Below, piece by piece: positions 1-11,742 of a stretch of 64,000 nt of DNA. How positions within the stretch are numbered: position 1 is the stretch's first letter; each line of letters opens with the position of its first letter. Both the position numbers and the translations under genes were made by a program. The notes beneath the pieces were generated by a model. That model did no database searches and was not told the origin of the DNA. It saw nothing but the letters and a program-made list of their open reading frames with translations. The stretch is from Phytophthora hibernalis (lineage: Eukaryota > Oomycota > Peronosporomycetes > Peronosporales > Peronosporaceae): positions 186,001-250,000 of the forward strand of contig JAAKBF010000028.1 in NCBI GenBank assembly GCA_012656075.1, given 5' to 3'.

Positions 1-1540
1 ATCCTTCTGCTCCAATCCAATCGTTTTCTGAACAAGATTAACAATGTGAAGCACTACATTCTTCAGAATCTGGATCAAGTGGTCACCAATGTACGTTCCA
101 TGGGAGTCCAGCATCAGTATTGATGCTGTCACAAGTGATCCAGAATGTTTCCGAGCCGAGAACAACTTCTTCACACGAAAAGGAGCCAAAATCAGCTCGT
201 GCTCTTCCCTAGACTGCATGAAATCCTCGTGAATTATTGCTGTAAGCCGTAGAATCTCTTCGTCGACACGTTCCAAAAGCTCAGGTAAAATGGGGGTTAC
301 CAGCTGGAGCATCCTCTTACGAGCTGCTGTCGGAGACACGCCAACAAAATCATCCACGATATCTTGAGCAGCAGGTCCTAAACTCGTCAACGTGTTGTAA
401 CATTCTTTGCGCTGGGTTTCAATCTTAGCCAGAGCCTGGGGAACCCAAGTTGCACGAGCATGAACCGCCAGCATCTCCTCAAGTTTCTTCGCGAGCACAG
501 AGCTGGATGCTAGACCACGATCGATATACCCCGGCATTTTCTCTTCAAACCACGCCTTTTCTTCGGTCTTGGCTTCATCCAACGTCAACTCTGGTGCTAA
601 ACGTGTATCTCGGTTCTTGATCGCCACGTACCCATGTTTCAGCTCCACAACGTCTTGTGATGTGCCTTCCAGTCGACTCACGACTTCGGCCAAGGGAATC
701 TGGGTTCGTTGCATCAAGTGCACGATCCACCATCGTGAGGACACCGATCGTGTTGTCCATGAGATTATACTGCTGCACCAACTGGAACGCCTGCGAGTTA
801 CACACTCTCTCAAAGCCGGTACGACCGCCAGTACCAGCGTGTTCGGCATTTTTAGATACTTCTCCACGAGCGCTCGAGTGCACTGCATCATATCAGCCGG
901 TTCATCGGCGCGTCGTCCCGCGACGATACCCGGCAGCTCGACCACGTTCAGATTGGGCACATGGGGCGATTGCACCTCAATCTCCAGCACATGATCCACC
1001 ACTCCTTTTGTTTTCTCCTGGTCAACAATTTCCTGCATCCACTTTCTCATATGCTGCGCTGCCTCGTCGGGCGTAAAGATCCTACCTGACTCGACGTGTT
1101 TCCGTCCGTCAGAGTAATTTAACTTCATTTTAATCTGCTCATTGGCTTGGGGCTTTCCGCAATGCGGCATGAGGTCCAGGTCGCCTTCAACTTCATCATT
1201 GCTCTGCGACGTGTGGCGTAGCTTGAGGAGGATGGGCAACTTGGTGAACACGTCACTATCGCGGGGAACAGCGGCATCATGGCAAGCGCCTCCAAGACAC
1301 TGGACTTGCCGCTGCTCCCTGGCCCACGATAACGAGTTGCGGCAGCGTGAGCTCCAGCTCCGCCAGAATGTCGGTACCTTCTTCCGTCGCGCGGTAAAGT
1401 CCCCCACGAAGCCGCTGAGAACCGCAGCGGCGAGGCCTTCCGCAGAGGATGCACCTGGATCAGGGGTGTTGGATGCTGCACTGAGGGAGATGCTTGGGGC
1501 GCTGGGGCGGAGGGGCGCCACCGCCGCCTGCAGCCACGTT
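1..1540 (-). pseudogene. Dynamin-like GTPase, broken and cut by the window edge
   Basis: Dynamins are large GTPases that polymerise on membranes and drive fission. The minus strand carries a P-loop reading GPGSSGKSS (1299-1325), a G3-like ELPG (about 929-940) and a G4-like TMVD (about 725-736), in the right order and spacing. Stalk-like helical sequence then runs down to base 1. At least three frame changes are needed: just before the P-loop, about 20 residues after it, and near 830. The 3' end lies outside the window. Oomycetes have expanded dynamin-like families, so this could be a family relic. Family assignment is firm; whether it is dead or badly assembled is open. Confidence 0.75.
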
Positions 1541-1646
1541 GGTCGCACACATGGATCGGAGAATGCGGAAAGGTTTGGGAATGGGTTGAAGAGAAAATAT
1601 GGAGGCGCCAGGCTTCGCTGATTGGCTGTTTGAAAATGTTCCAATA

Positions 1647-1800
1647 CAGTAATGTGCGTCAATTATAATAAGGAACACCTGATAATTAAGGAGGAAGTAT
1701 AGGCGCCCACAATCCGCACACAGATGTTCCTCACCGACAGATGTATAATGTTTCAAAGAATATTAGTTGATCTCCCGTTCCTTTTTGACGCACATTACTG
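1647..1800. mobile_element. 154-bp TA-flanked MITE
   Basis: Perfect 16-bp terminal inverted repeats (cagtaatgtgcgtcaa at 1647-1662, its complement at 1785-1800) are bounded on both sides by TA (1645-1646 and 1801-1802). A further aaggaac/gttcctt pairing lies just inside. TA target duplications and short length fit a non-autonomous Tc1/mariner-type element. It has no coding capacity. Confidence 0.8.
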
Positions 1801-1802
1801 TA

Positions 1803-2776
1803 CAGTTTACTCTTGGCGATAGGCTTTTCTAGCTTAAAGCGGAAGCGGAGGCCATATTCCTTCGATGGGTCCGCGAGGTTGGGCGCGGGTCGTCACGGCG
1901 TAGCAGTCGTCAGCGTGGGGGTTGTTGGCGTATCTGCCTTCGGTGAAGGTGCTGCGCATTTTCGCACTGATCCGACGCGTAGTCGGACAAGTCCGCAAAC
2001 AAGTACATCTTGTCGCTGGCAGCATGCACTCGGTCAAGTTCTCCACATCGACTAGGAGGCTGTGGTATGCGTCTGATGGACGCATACCGGCGAATTCTTC
2101 CGGATCGGGATGGACACCAGAGATGAAGGAGTAGCCGGAATACGAGGCGCATTGATCAATGTATTGGTTGGTGAGTAGCTAGGATAAAGTGGAGACTGCA
2201 CACGACGGCTTGGAGAAGCGATGCGGCCACTGCAACAGTGAAAAGGAGCGCCTTCGGGCTTGTATCTGGGAAATTGGTAAGTGACGAAGGACTTGAGAAC
2301 GGGCTTGATGCAGCGCTGGGCGAGAGAAACATCGGAGAAACCGAAGCGCCTTGACGAAATGAAAGAGGCGGCCAGGAAACGCCAACAACAAGGCAACGTT
2401 GGCGAGCACTTCAAAACTCTGGCAGAGTTGTTGGTTGCAGTGTTAGAAGCCCGTGGTCAGCCGAGATAAATTTTCTGCACGTTAAGCTGGCAGCGAAGGC
2501 GAGTGGCGTTGCTGAGACAAACGAGCTGGTCTTCAATCCTTTAAGCCGGCAAAAGAGACCAGGAATACTCTGATATAATATCAATTTTGTATCGGCTCGG
2601 TGTTCGTGGCAAGTGTGTGTGCTTTTTCCATGCTAACAGTTATTGTGGGTTCTACTCGAAACTGGATTGAGCGATTGGTAAATCGCTCCGGTCCAATCTC
2701 CCACCCAATCGCTCATCCCATCTTATTGCATATGCACGTATGCAGGGTTGCCTTTGCCTTCAATCTTCAAGCTAAC
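1803..2776. other. No supported gene; one unassigned short ORF
   Basis: I see no recognisable gene here. A 62-codon open stretch on + (2281-2469) is rich in Lys, Arg, Glu and Leu and looks helical; it could be the tail of a degraded transposon protein. Overlapping frames on both strands near 1830-2150 carry no motif I recognise. Confidence 0.3.
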
Positions 2777-4173
2777 ATGACCAGAGCGCGGAAGGCAACC
2801 AACGGCGCTGCGGCTGCGATCGAAAGACGCCCAGCTCGACCTAGAGAGCTCGCATTGCCGTATCCAGTGAGACGACGTACACCCGTGGATGCAGATGAAG
2901 GCAGTAGTACGCCCGACAGTCTGCAATCACGACGAACGTCAAGCGAATCATTGCGTTCTGACCAGCGTTCACCATCGGCACTAAACAGAGCGTACGCTCA
3001 GGACAGGGACGTGGAGCGTCGTAACTTCGAATCCCGGTCACCACGACCATCAATACCAGCATCACCAGACGGACTAGCACCACCAACCCATTCGCAATTG
3101 CCAGTGCCTTCATTGCGATGCATTACCGTAATGTCACCGGCCCAAGACCAAGCCGAAAACGCACAGCCGTCCTGGGCAGTCGAATCCTCTGCACCGACAC
3201 CACGACCATCAACACCAGTATCACCAGATGGACCTGCAGCACCAGCCTATCAGCTATCTCCAGTGCCTCCACCGCGAGGCATTACGGTGATGTCTCCGCC
3301 CGAAAACCATGCCGAAAACGCTCAACCCTCCCAGACACTGGAGCCATTTGCACAGGAGACGCGCTTCCAGCTTTTAGTTAGACCTATTGTCAAGAGCACG
3401 ATTAGCCAGCGTGATTCGTCTGGAAACACGCTTGATGACTTTGTCACCACTGGAGACTCGTTTAACGAGATCATTCACAACCTGTGGAATACATTTAGGC
3501 AGCATGTGAAACGACGAGCGATCAAGTAGGGTGATGGATGGTCGGAAGAATCTCCTGAGCAATCGGCATGGGCAAAGGTGATGCAGTTCAAGTTGAACAA
3601 TCACCTTGTAGACAACACGAAGTCCGACCAGGCCTGGAACCAGTGGATGGTTTCATCTCGGGGAAGACAGTGAAGCTTCTCATTTTTGAGTATGGAGTTG
3701 CAATTTCGAAAGCGAAGGATCTGGACACATTCGAAGCAGCATGCATCCATCCTGAACAAACCGATCGGGCTGGGGCTACAGCTGAATGCTCCCTTCGCGA
3801 AGTTGCTGATAAACTGAAAGAGCATTGGGGCTCAAGCTTTGACACAACGACAATTGGATGGCGTATGTGGGCAAACCACATCACACGGAACCTCAATCGT
3901 TCCACTTGGCAGGAGCAAATTGGGGACCCACCACCGGCTCACCTCGTTCATCTATTGCGTTCTCCACGTCTACAAGTTCAGCAGAGGGTACAGGGCCTCA
4001 CCAAGTCGGGCGAAATGGCGCCAGACTGTGTGGAAGGCAGTCTGCGAGACAACGAAGAACTACAGCAAGAAGTGAACGCTTTAGGACTGCGTCTGGAGGC
4101 ACAAAACAAATTGCTGTATTCAAAACGAAACTTCGTCCAGGCTTTGCTCGCCGACGTTGACGTCTTGGCATGA
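2777..4173 (+). pseudogene. Oomycete repeat-family protein, Pro/Ser-rich head and helical tail
   Basis: The first frame (2777-3529) starts at MTRARKATNG and is rich in Ser, Pro and Arg. It contains two tandem copies of a unit of about 55 residues (SPRPSIPASPDG... and TPRPSTPVSPDG..., each followed by CITVMSP/GITVMSP). An in-frame TAG at 3527-3529 interrupts it. The same frame then continues to about 3672, where a frameshift leads into 3673-4173. The tail has WRMWANHITRNL and a coiled-coil-like end. The tail resembles multicopy proteins that I recall from Phytophthora genomes and that usually travel with repeats; I cannot name a function. Two lesions argue for a dead copy. Confidence 0.55.
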
Positions 4174-4438
4174 TCGACCCATTTTCACGAATGGAAAACC
4201 TGGACGACATCGAACATCAAGAGTAGCAGGTCTCTTCAATCACTCTCGCTGTGCTCGTCCACTAAATTAAATCCGAGTTCGTCTTCTTCGTGGCTTGGCT
4301 CCACACTCTGCCCCCAAAATTTTGGCATCCCCTCTTCTCGGTCGACATCAGGCCACTTGGATCAAAGTAGCCTTGTATCTTCCAACCGCAATGCTCAAAT
4401 ACTTTTGCCATGTTGTAGGTCTCGAATCTTTAAAATGT

Positions 4439-5353
4439 CTACACCGCAAAAGGCAGTAAATCACGACCTCTACTTTCATCGTAGTGCCGCTGAAAGAATC
4501 GCTTGACGTACCCAAACATGTACTCGATAGGGTTGAAAAACGGGCAGTAGGCAGGTAGAAAAATCGGTACGATGCCGATGCTTCTCAAGAAGTGAATGAT
4601 ATCGGGGTGTCTGTGAATGGATGCACCGTCGAGAATCCACACCGAATTCGAGCCTGGGTATTGTCGGACGCAGTTGCGTGTGGAGCTCGCAAAGTCCTGG
4701 CAGCACTTCACAAATTTAACGAGATCGAACGTGCCTTGTGTATCGAAACAATCAATAAGGCCACCCACCCCAATAAATGCTAGGACAGAAATCCTTGGCT
4801 TCCGCTGGAAGTCACCACGAATTGCAAGTTTCTGCCCCTTGAGAGAATACCCGCGCTTTCTGATCATCCCGCGATTGTCAAATGACACTTCGTCGAGAAA
4901 AACAAGGCTGTGCTGGCTCCAGTCGATGTTGCTCAGCTCTTCCACAAATCGAAAAACATCTTGCTCCTTGATATGAATAGCACGATGCTCTAACACTTTC
5001 CACGTGAAGCCACAGTCGTGAATGATGCGCCAAACTGACGAGTTTGAGATAGAAAGGTGATGTGCGCGCTGGAAGGCATCTTGGGCCTCGTCGAAGTATC
5101 CTAATGGGTGCTCTGAGTAAAACTCGCAAAGCCAATTTTTGTGCTCGTCCGTAAACTTGTTGATCCTTGTTGTTTGCGCGCGGACGAACGTTCCTGTAGA
5201 CTCGTAGGCCCGAATCCAGTTGCCGATAGTGGTTTCACTCTTCGTGAACACATGGGCAAGTTCCTTTCACGACAAGCCGTGCTCGTAGAACACGTACAAA
5301 CAGTGAAGCACTGTGTTAGGGTGTGCGTGCCCTTGTGTCACGGCTCTCTGCAT
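4439..5353 (-). pseudogene. IS630/Tc1-type DDE transposase with one stop codon
   Basis: This is a cut-and-paste transposase. Reading from MQRAVTQGHA at 5353, a helix-turn-helix N-terminal half (TKSETTIGNWIRAYES) is followed by a DDE_3 domain. The catalytic residues are visible: D in FLDEVSFDNRG, D in WILDGASIHRH and E in FNPIEYMFGYVK. The only lesion I see is a TGA at 5267-5269, about 28 codons in, so the copy was probably active recently. An internal ATG at 5251 could start a shorter protein lacking part of the first helix. I found no convincing terminal inverted repeats. Confidence 0.85.
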
Positions 5354-5744
5354 GAAGCGAACGGGGTAGTCTGCCAGGTTCAACAGCTAACAGGAGACAC
5401 AAGAGAAGTTAAGTGCCGATCCATCACGTAAAGGAAACACACAGGACATATTACCACGGCTGAGAAAACACCAACACCCCTGACACCGTCCTTCTGCACT
5501 ATCGTACTGCCGCTCTGCAACGCTGTAGGGCGTTCTTCTGCACTGCCGATATTACTGTAGGTCGATCTTCCGCACTGATGCACTGCAGCTGAATTTTAAC
5601 CAATCACAGGGGTTGCGGGATTGCAGGACAGGTTGCCCAATCGGCCAAGGCATCCAAATAAGGCTAAGATTGGCTATATTATTAATAATACATCACCGGC
5701 TGGTTGAAGGTGCACAGCTGTCCTTTTTAAGTTCAAGGCTCGTG

Positions 5745-6147
5745 CTAGTGGTACAAAACGAGTCTACTGAAACTTAATATTTGTGGAGGTTATGAATGAT
5801 TTAGAGTCTTTTTCTACATCGAAACTTAATATTTGTGGAGGTTATGTATGATTTAGAGTCTTTTCTACATCGTATAAACTTTGAAGTCGCCTGGAGGACG
5901 GATGTCATCTTGCTTCAAATCATGAAAGTCGGAGATGCCGACAGGAAGACTACACCCGAGCCTCGCCCTTGAAAACCCTGAGAGCGGTGACACAACCTAA
6001 GCCGATCTAGGTGTGACCCTGCTTGGTCTTGGGTTTAAGCCCGCGTGCTGCGCACACGGATCTTTAAACCGCAGGCGTTGTTTCGGCCTGCCGAGCGAGT
6101 TGCTTTCACCCCCTATATCCCGGGGATGTGTTGTTTTGTACCACTAG
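5745..6147. mobile_element. Non-coding element bounded by 14-bp inverted repeats
   Basis: ctagtggtacaaaa (5745-5758) is matched by its exact complement at 6134-6147. Inside is a tandem duplication of about 52 bp (5769-5820 and 5821-5871, nearly identical). On the minus strand, about 5910-6110 aligns by eye with 23812-24010 on the plus strand at roughly 70% identity, sharing gatccgtgtg, ggcttaaa and ggctcgggtgt blocks. This could be a solo LTR or a miniature element. TA dinucleotides at both ends allow either reading. Confidence 0.55.
5769..5871 (+). repeat. Two-copy tandem repeat, 52-bp unit
   Basis: Copy one is 5769-5820 and copy two 5821-5871; both start gaaacttaatatttgtggag and end ctacatc. 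They differ by one substitution and one T in a T-run. Confidence 0.9.
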
Positions 6148-6904
6148 TCAGTTCCTATTTATTTACCGGTACCATCAAAGGGTCGGAGGGAGTGTTGCTG
6201 CAACGGAGTGACTAACTCCGTCACACTTGACCCACTATACCGGTAAAACCATCAGAAATCTACCGAAGTATAGGTTTGCACCCAGAGTTTCCTAAAAATA
6301 TATGGCAATATCAATAATTGCCATATTTTACCATACAATAATTTATTTCTGGCTGTCAGCAGAACCCGCCCAATAACTTATTTCAATGGTGCCGGTGGAT
6401 GACTCGAGCTATAATACTTTAGTATAGAACTACATAGTATTATGTATTTCAGTACTCTGATGTATGCAATAATGTATTTCTTCTTCGATAACGACGATGC
6501 CACCACTGTTCCGTCAAAGGGAGCTACTACGATCCCTTCGTTTGAACGCCTCACAATTATTTATTTCGTCGACTGCCTTCCATATTATTGCAATAGTATT
6601 TTAGGAAATCATGTTTGCACCACAAAGAGTTTCCACCATTTATCCTCAACATGTTGAGAGCTAACAAACACTTTACCATTGCCACGCCATCCATGAACGT
6701 GCTGTCATCGATGACCTGGCGAGATGCTGCTATTCATGTACATGTACGAATTCGAACTCTCTTTCAATTGAAACGTGCCGCAATGTATTTCTGTTAGAGT
6801 GTTAGCTACTCGCTATCTCGCGAGATTGGAGCAGAAAGGTATGAAACGCAGTGTTATCTTGCCGGCAGCGAGTCGGTTCTGGCCTCGATACAATCTTGCG
6901 CAAC
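6148..6904. other. AT-rich non-coding stretch
   Basis: Nothing recognised apart from short AT-rich palindromes and one TACATGTA octamer at 6739-6746. It is the 3' flank of the first elicitin gene. Confidence 0.5.
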
Positions 6905-7438
6905 TTAGCAAGCAGTGGCGGTCGAGGTCGTGGTGGTCGACGTTGACGAAGATGCGGTGGTTGCCGTCAGAGCCTCCGTAGGGGTGGTGGTCGACGTTGA
7001 CGAAGATGCAGTGGTCGGAGTCTCCGAAGTCGTCGTTGTCGAAGTCGTCGTACTTGGGGCCGTCGTGGTCGTCGAGGTGCTGCTCGTAGTCGACCCCGAG
7101 GAGGATGCAGGACAGTGCGTCGGCACATAGTCCACCAGGTCCGCGATCAGCAGGATGTTGTCGCCCACAGGGAGGACGCACTCGGACAGGTCCATGGCTG
7201 TCACGTCGGCCAGCAGACTTTGGCACGCCGTTGAGGCACACATGAGGTCGATCGTGGCCTGGTCCGGGATACTGGCGGCCGTGAACACGTAGCCCGAGTC
7301 TGTCGCGCACTGGTCGATGTTCGCGTCCGTCAGCAGTGCGGAGAGTACCGACGAGGAACAGTCGGCGTACGAGCCGCTGCTGCTGGCGACGGAGACGGTG
7401 GAGGCGATGGCGGCGAAAGCGACGGCGAAGGACTTCAT
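6905..7438 (-). CDS. Elicitin-like secreted protein with Thr/Ser-rich tail
   Basis: Elicitins are secreted oomycete sterol-binding proteins that trigger plant defence. This 177-residue frame starts at MKSFAVAFAA; upstream in-frame residues look like 5' leader. A signal peptide covers about residues 1-20. The elicitin domain follows, with the six expected cysteines (in ADC, DQC, LMC, TAC, SEC and THC). The tail from about residue 112 is almost pure Thr/Ser, typical of O-glycosylated, wall-linked elicitin-like proteins, and ends TATAC. The frame is intact. It shares its core closely with the gene at 7989-8468 in the same orientation, so the pair arose by tandem duplication. Confidence 0.93.
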   Translation of the reverse strand: MKSFAVAFAAIASTVSVASSSGSYADCSSSVLSALLTDANIDQCATDSGYVFTAASIPDQATIDLMCASTACQSLLADVTAMDLSECVLPVGDNILLIADLVDYVPTHCPASSSGSTTSSTSTTTTAPSTTTSTTTTSETPTTASSSTSTTTPTEALTATTASSSTSTTTTSTATAC

Positions 7439-7988
7439 CTTGAGAGAGGGTGGGGTGGAGGAGGAGGTGGTGGATTTGTCAGTGAAGAGGGAAATTTGAA
7501 AGTGCTCGATGGAAACTGCGACCAAGCTCCATCACTGGCAGCGAGCAATTACAATGCAGGAAGGTCACGAGCCACCTCTTGTCACTGTACCGTCACACCG
7601 GAGCTCTTTCGATTTCTTGCAGATCGGGACGCGCGAGTAGACTCTACTGTAGAGATCATGTGAGGGTTCCAATGTCATGATCGAAAAGAGGCCACGTCGA
7701 CAAGATGAATTCGAGAGCCCGGTGTCCTTCTTGGCGTCCTGGTCGCTCCCGGCATATCCTCCCCACTGCCACGTCTTTTGGTCATAGCCGGGCTACTTTT
7801 GCGGTTCCTGACACAGAGAAACCAAGTTGAAAAGCAAAATTTGCCAACATTTTGGATGGTTAGTCCCCGCTAAAATAGTAAACATATCCTTAGAACGACT
7901 ACATAGACCTACGGCTATAATAGAGCGAAGGCAGGAGCGCAAAAGCAGCAAAGTACTCGCAGCTGGCTGGAGGTCGCCCCAAAAGTGC
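7439..7988. other. Intergenic region between the two elicitin genes
   Basis: It serves as 5' flank of 6905-7438 and 3' flank of 7989-8468. I see no other gene or clear regulatory motif. Confidence 0.5.
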
Positions 7989-8468
7989 TTAGCAAGCGGT
8001 GGCTGTCGAGGTGGTCGCCGTCTTCGTTGGGGCTGGGGTCGCAGTAGCATCCGTGGTGTTCGACGATCCCGAGGCGAGCGCCTCGGTCGCGGTGGCCGCA
8101 GCGGTTGGGGCGTCGGTGCTCGGACTGTCGGTGGCAGGGGCCTCGGTCGCCGGGCAGTTGGCCGGCACGTAGTCCACCAGGTCGCCCAGCAGGTTAATGT
8201 TGTCCCCAACCGGCAGCGTGCATTCCTCCAGGTTCAAGGCCTGGGTGTCAGCGAGCAGGCCCTTGCAAGCAGTGGAGGCGCACATCTTGTCGATGGTGAC
8301 CTGGTCCGGGATGCTGGCGGCCGTGAAGACGTAACCCGAGTCCGTCGCGCATTGGTCGATGTACTGGTCCGTGAGAAGGGCCGAGAGCACAGCGCTCGAG
8401 CAGGTGGCAGCCGAGGCCTGGGACGTGAGAATAGCAAGAGTAGCGAGGGTGGCAACAAAGGACTTCAT
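7989..8468 (-). CDS. Elicitin-like secreted protein, second copy
   Basis: The frame is intact, 159 residues, starting at MKSFVATLAT. A signal peptide ends at about residue 20 (ASA). The elicitin domain has six cysteines at the same positions as its neighbour and shares runs such as CATDSGYVFTAASIPDQ. The C-terminal tail is Ala/Thr/Pro-rich (EAPATDSPSTDAPT) rather than Thr-only, and also ends TATAC. The likely role is sterol binding and attachment at the hyphal surface; this is inferred from the family. The conserved core with diverged tails suggests different selection on the two parts. Confidence 0.93.
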   Translation of the reverse strand: MKSFVATLATLAILTSQASAATCSSAVLSALLTDQYIDQCATDSGYVFTAASIPDQVTIDKMCASTACKGLLADTQALNLEECTLPVGDNINLLGDLVDYVPANCPATEAPATDSPSTDAPTAAATATEALASGSSNTTDATATPAPTKTATTSTATAC

Positions 8469-9787
8469 CGTGGAGTTGGTGCGGAGGTTGAAGCTTGGAC
8501 TTGAGAGGCAAATTGAATTGTGAATGATCTGTCTGGAACCGATCGGGTAGGAGCGAATCGAGCGCATACGGACCCTCGCACTGTTCGAACGAGCGGGACC
8601 GGCTCAGCGGCGGCATCACCCTCCTCGGCACCCAGAAGGAAGTTGCAGTGGCGGAGGGAAGGAGACGCTGGCGTTGTTTTGTCAGCGACATGCAACCATG
8701 GTTGACACGACACTTGAAGCTGCTGCAATGCCTTCCCCGACGTGACCCGCAAAACTTGGCGTGTATGTGGCACGTTGCATGTTGCATGTTGAAGTGGGGC
8801 GGCGGGAAGGTGACAACCGTTGTATCGGGTCTTTTTACAGCTGCTGCGGCGCACCGGATCGTTGGATGCCGCTCAGTCTGGATAATATCTGACGGAAATG
8901 TACTGCGTTATTGTAGTAGAGGGGCTCTACTTGTCTGTAGGCAGGCCTGCAAGTATTACTGCTGACTGGTTGATCGAGGCTAGGAATTTGAAAACTTTAT
9001 GTTGGATCGATCGTATGTATCCGGTACGGGTTCCGGTACAGCACTGTAGTGTAGCATATTCCGGTGTTGAAGATTATCTTGCAGTTCCGGTGTTGGGACT
9101 TATTTGTGGGTGCACTATGGAGGCAATCGCTTAGCGATACCGGTATGACATAATAAAAGAGGTTGAATTTCGTGTTACCGTACTTGGCCCTGTTGGCCTG
9201 AGCTCGCAAGCGAGACGACTTTGCATGAATTGCACGGTGGAGAAGGCTTTTGTAAGGAAGAATGATTATAGTTGCGCGGATGCAAACAGGGCAACGTGTG
9301 AGGTAGCCCAACATATCAAACTAAGCCTCAGCAATTTAGCGTTTTTGTGTAGTCGAGAGGATCAACAAGTAGCGCTTGTTGGTGGCCAAAAGCACGTGAA
9401 TTCTCTTGGTTTTGACGCGTCTAACTGCTGTGAACGGTCTAATGCGACCGATATGACACGATAAACTCTTCGATAACTTGTGTTCGAATACTTGTTGGCA
9501 TTTGGCAATTGAAAGTCCTTGCAAATCTTCTCTGCTTCTGGATACCCTTAAAAGACAAACTACCACCAACACCAATAAAACAGACACGCCTATACAAACT
9601 ACACCAGTAGCACCCAACGACCAGCACCAACACCAGCCTATGCACGATTGACACCCAACAAGACCCTTCAACACCTTACTATGTACCTCGGACACCCAAG
9701 ATTAGCACAGCAGCACAGCCAGCCATTTTCAAATTCACCCACCGCCTACATGTAGCATCTTACTCCCCAATCTGCGCGGCCCCACGC
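8469..9787. other. Non-coding stretch
   Basis: 5' flank of the second elicitin and left flank of the MULE relic. No gene recognised. A TACATGTA octamer lies at 9747-9754. Confidence 0.5.
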
Positions 9788-11742
9788 ATGCCAGTATCTA
9801 CCCTCGCACCACCTCGCATCACGTTACACTATGGCAAGAACCCTCCTCTGGGCACCCCTCGCCAACGGATTTTGCGAAAAGATGCGGAAACGTTGATTGA
9901 GTCTCAAGGTGTCAAAGATTACAAAGAGCGAGCTCGTAACGTGCTCTATTTGCAACGAGGGTGCCGCACAACATGCGCTACCGACTCCAGCGTTGCAACT
10001 GTCGAGCCTGTGCTGACGAAGCTCCGTACGTAATGCGCGTGGAGAGCCAAGATGCTGCACTGCCAGAAGATTGACCTGGTCGACATCCTCGAGACAGGCA
10101 AGCACGTTACCCAGATTCGCAGTACGCCCAAGCCACGCCTCACAGCAGAGATGAAGACGTTTGCGCAAGACATGACGGCTCAAGGTCTCAAGCCTGTTCG
10201 CATTCGTAACGGAATTCTGCGCAAATTCAACCTTGCACCGGAGGAACTTCCATTGCTGTCGACGCTTCAGCGCTTCTGCCAGCACTATGCCAGCACAAAG
10301 CTTGGTAGCAACGAATACGTGAAGGAAACACACAAGATGATTCGGGACGCATCCTACGTCAGCTCGATGGACGAACACGAAAGCTTTACGTTTACGCTGA
10401 ACACGGACGGAAACGGCCGCTCTGCTGTCGGAATCGGCTCTGATCATCAGCCGTTCATTGTGGGGATCACATCACGCCGGCTGCTCATGGGTGCAAGTTG
10501 CGAGGCAGGTCCGCTGATTCTACACGTCGACGCCACGTTTAAACTTAACCAGGTCGGCTACCCAGTCATTGTTGTCGGTGTGTCCGACTGTGCTCGTGTA
10601 TTTCACCTAGTGGCGCTCTTTGTGTCGTCGCAGCGTGCGGAGCCACACTACACGGAGATATTCTCTGCGTTGAATCGCATTCACTGGCAAGTGCTTGGCA
10701 AAGCATTAGTTGTTCGACTAGTCATGGGCGATGCTGATGTTGCTCAACTCCATGGCGTCAGGCAAGGTTTGGATGGAGGTGCAGACGTGAGGTACTTAAT
10801 GTGTTTTTATCACGTAGTAGCTAAAGTGTTTGAGCGGACGCGCGGGCTTCTACCTTCGCAAGCGGATACGGTGATGTCTGGCGTGTACGATATGCACTTA
10901 TCGCTGAGCGAGGAAGCGTTCATCAAGATTAAGAAAAGGGTTCTAGCAGTGTGGGCCGATATCCCTGAGCTCGCCATCTTGTCGGCGTACTTCAAGGCGC
11001 AGTGGCTGTCAGGACGCTTCACACGCTGGCAAATTTTTCATACGGCGCGAGGCTGGGCGACAACAAACAATCCCGTGGAGCAATACAACAGAACAATCAA
11101 GCGTCAGTACACACTTCACAGCAGACTCAAGATTGGTGCGTTGCTCGGGCAGTTCCTTACGTGCTGCACTGCTGAAAGCCTGAGTGGCAAATGCTGTGCC
11201 ACGGAATCGACGATCCCGAAGTCCACAATCAGGCGCGAAGGAGCTACTGGGTGCGAAGTTGCTGCACGAGTACTCACCAAGCCGAGTAAGCACCGCGTTC
11301 CTGCTTGACAACGACGAGGCCAACGACGCCGACGTGATCAACTCGCCGGACGTGATGCAAGTCATCTCAAAACCCTGTCCGCGGGTTTTCGACCCGGAAG
11401 TTGGCCGGACGCACGAGGCGCTAATGGTCACGACGCAGCTTGGCGTGCATTTAGCACGGATGGAAGGCAGCTTGGCGTGCATTTAGCACGGATGGAAGTG
11501 CACGGGATGCCACGTACAGGCTGGCAGGTCAACACTTCCACTCGAACGTGCGGCTGTCTCTTTTCCAGAAATACTGCTCCTGCATTCATTTGGCGTACTC
11601 ACTATCCGCTCGCGGTCTACTTGGCACAGGAAAACGCGCAACACTGGTGTATCGTGGCCCTAACAAGGCGCGACGCTTGTTGAGCGAAGGTCAAAGCTCG
11701 GGTCGTCCTGTTCAAAATGGATATGCACTTGATAGAAGCTAG
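9788..11742 (+). pseudogene. MULE (Mutator-like) transposase, multiply frameshifted
   Basis: The main frame (10052-11308) is a MULE transposase core: D in LILHVDATFKLNQ (residue 160 of that frame), D in VMGDADVAQ and E in NNPVEQYNRTIKR. A Cys-rich N-terminal part (RYRLQRCNCRACADEAPYVM) lies in another frame at about 9970-10060, between two in-phase pieces, so two compensating shifts occurred. After about 11184 the protein continues in a new frame to 11486, then again at 11477-11742, where a SWIM-type zinc motif (TCGC ... YCSCIH) appears. The last break is explained by a 32-bp tandem duplication at 11435-11498. It is dead as written. Confidence 0.85.
11435..11498 (+). repeat. 32-bp perfect tandem duplication inside the MULE relic
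   Basis: Copies at 11435-11466 and 11467-11498 both begin gcagcttggcgtgcattt. The length is not a multiple of three, so it destroys the reading frame between the transposase core and its SWIM domain. Confidence 0.9.

Noticed and set aside
2600..2776. Earlier ATG for the 2777 protein
   Set aside because: The preceding residues are unlike the rest in composition and precede a good start at 2777.
7439..7525. Longer elicitin start (MVAVSIEHF...)
   Set aside because: Would bury the signal peptide behind 29 polar residues; MKSFAVAF is the natural start.
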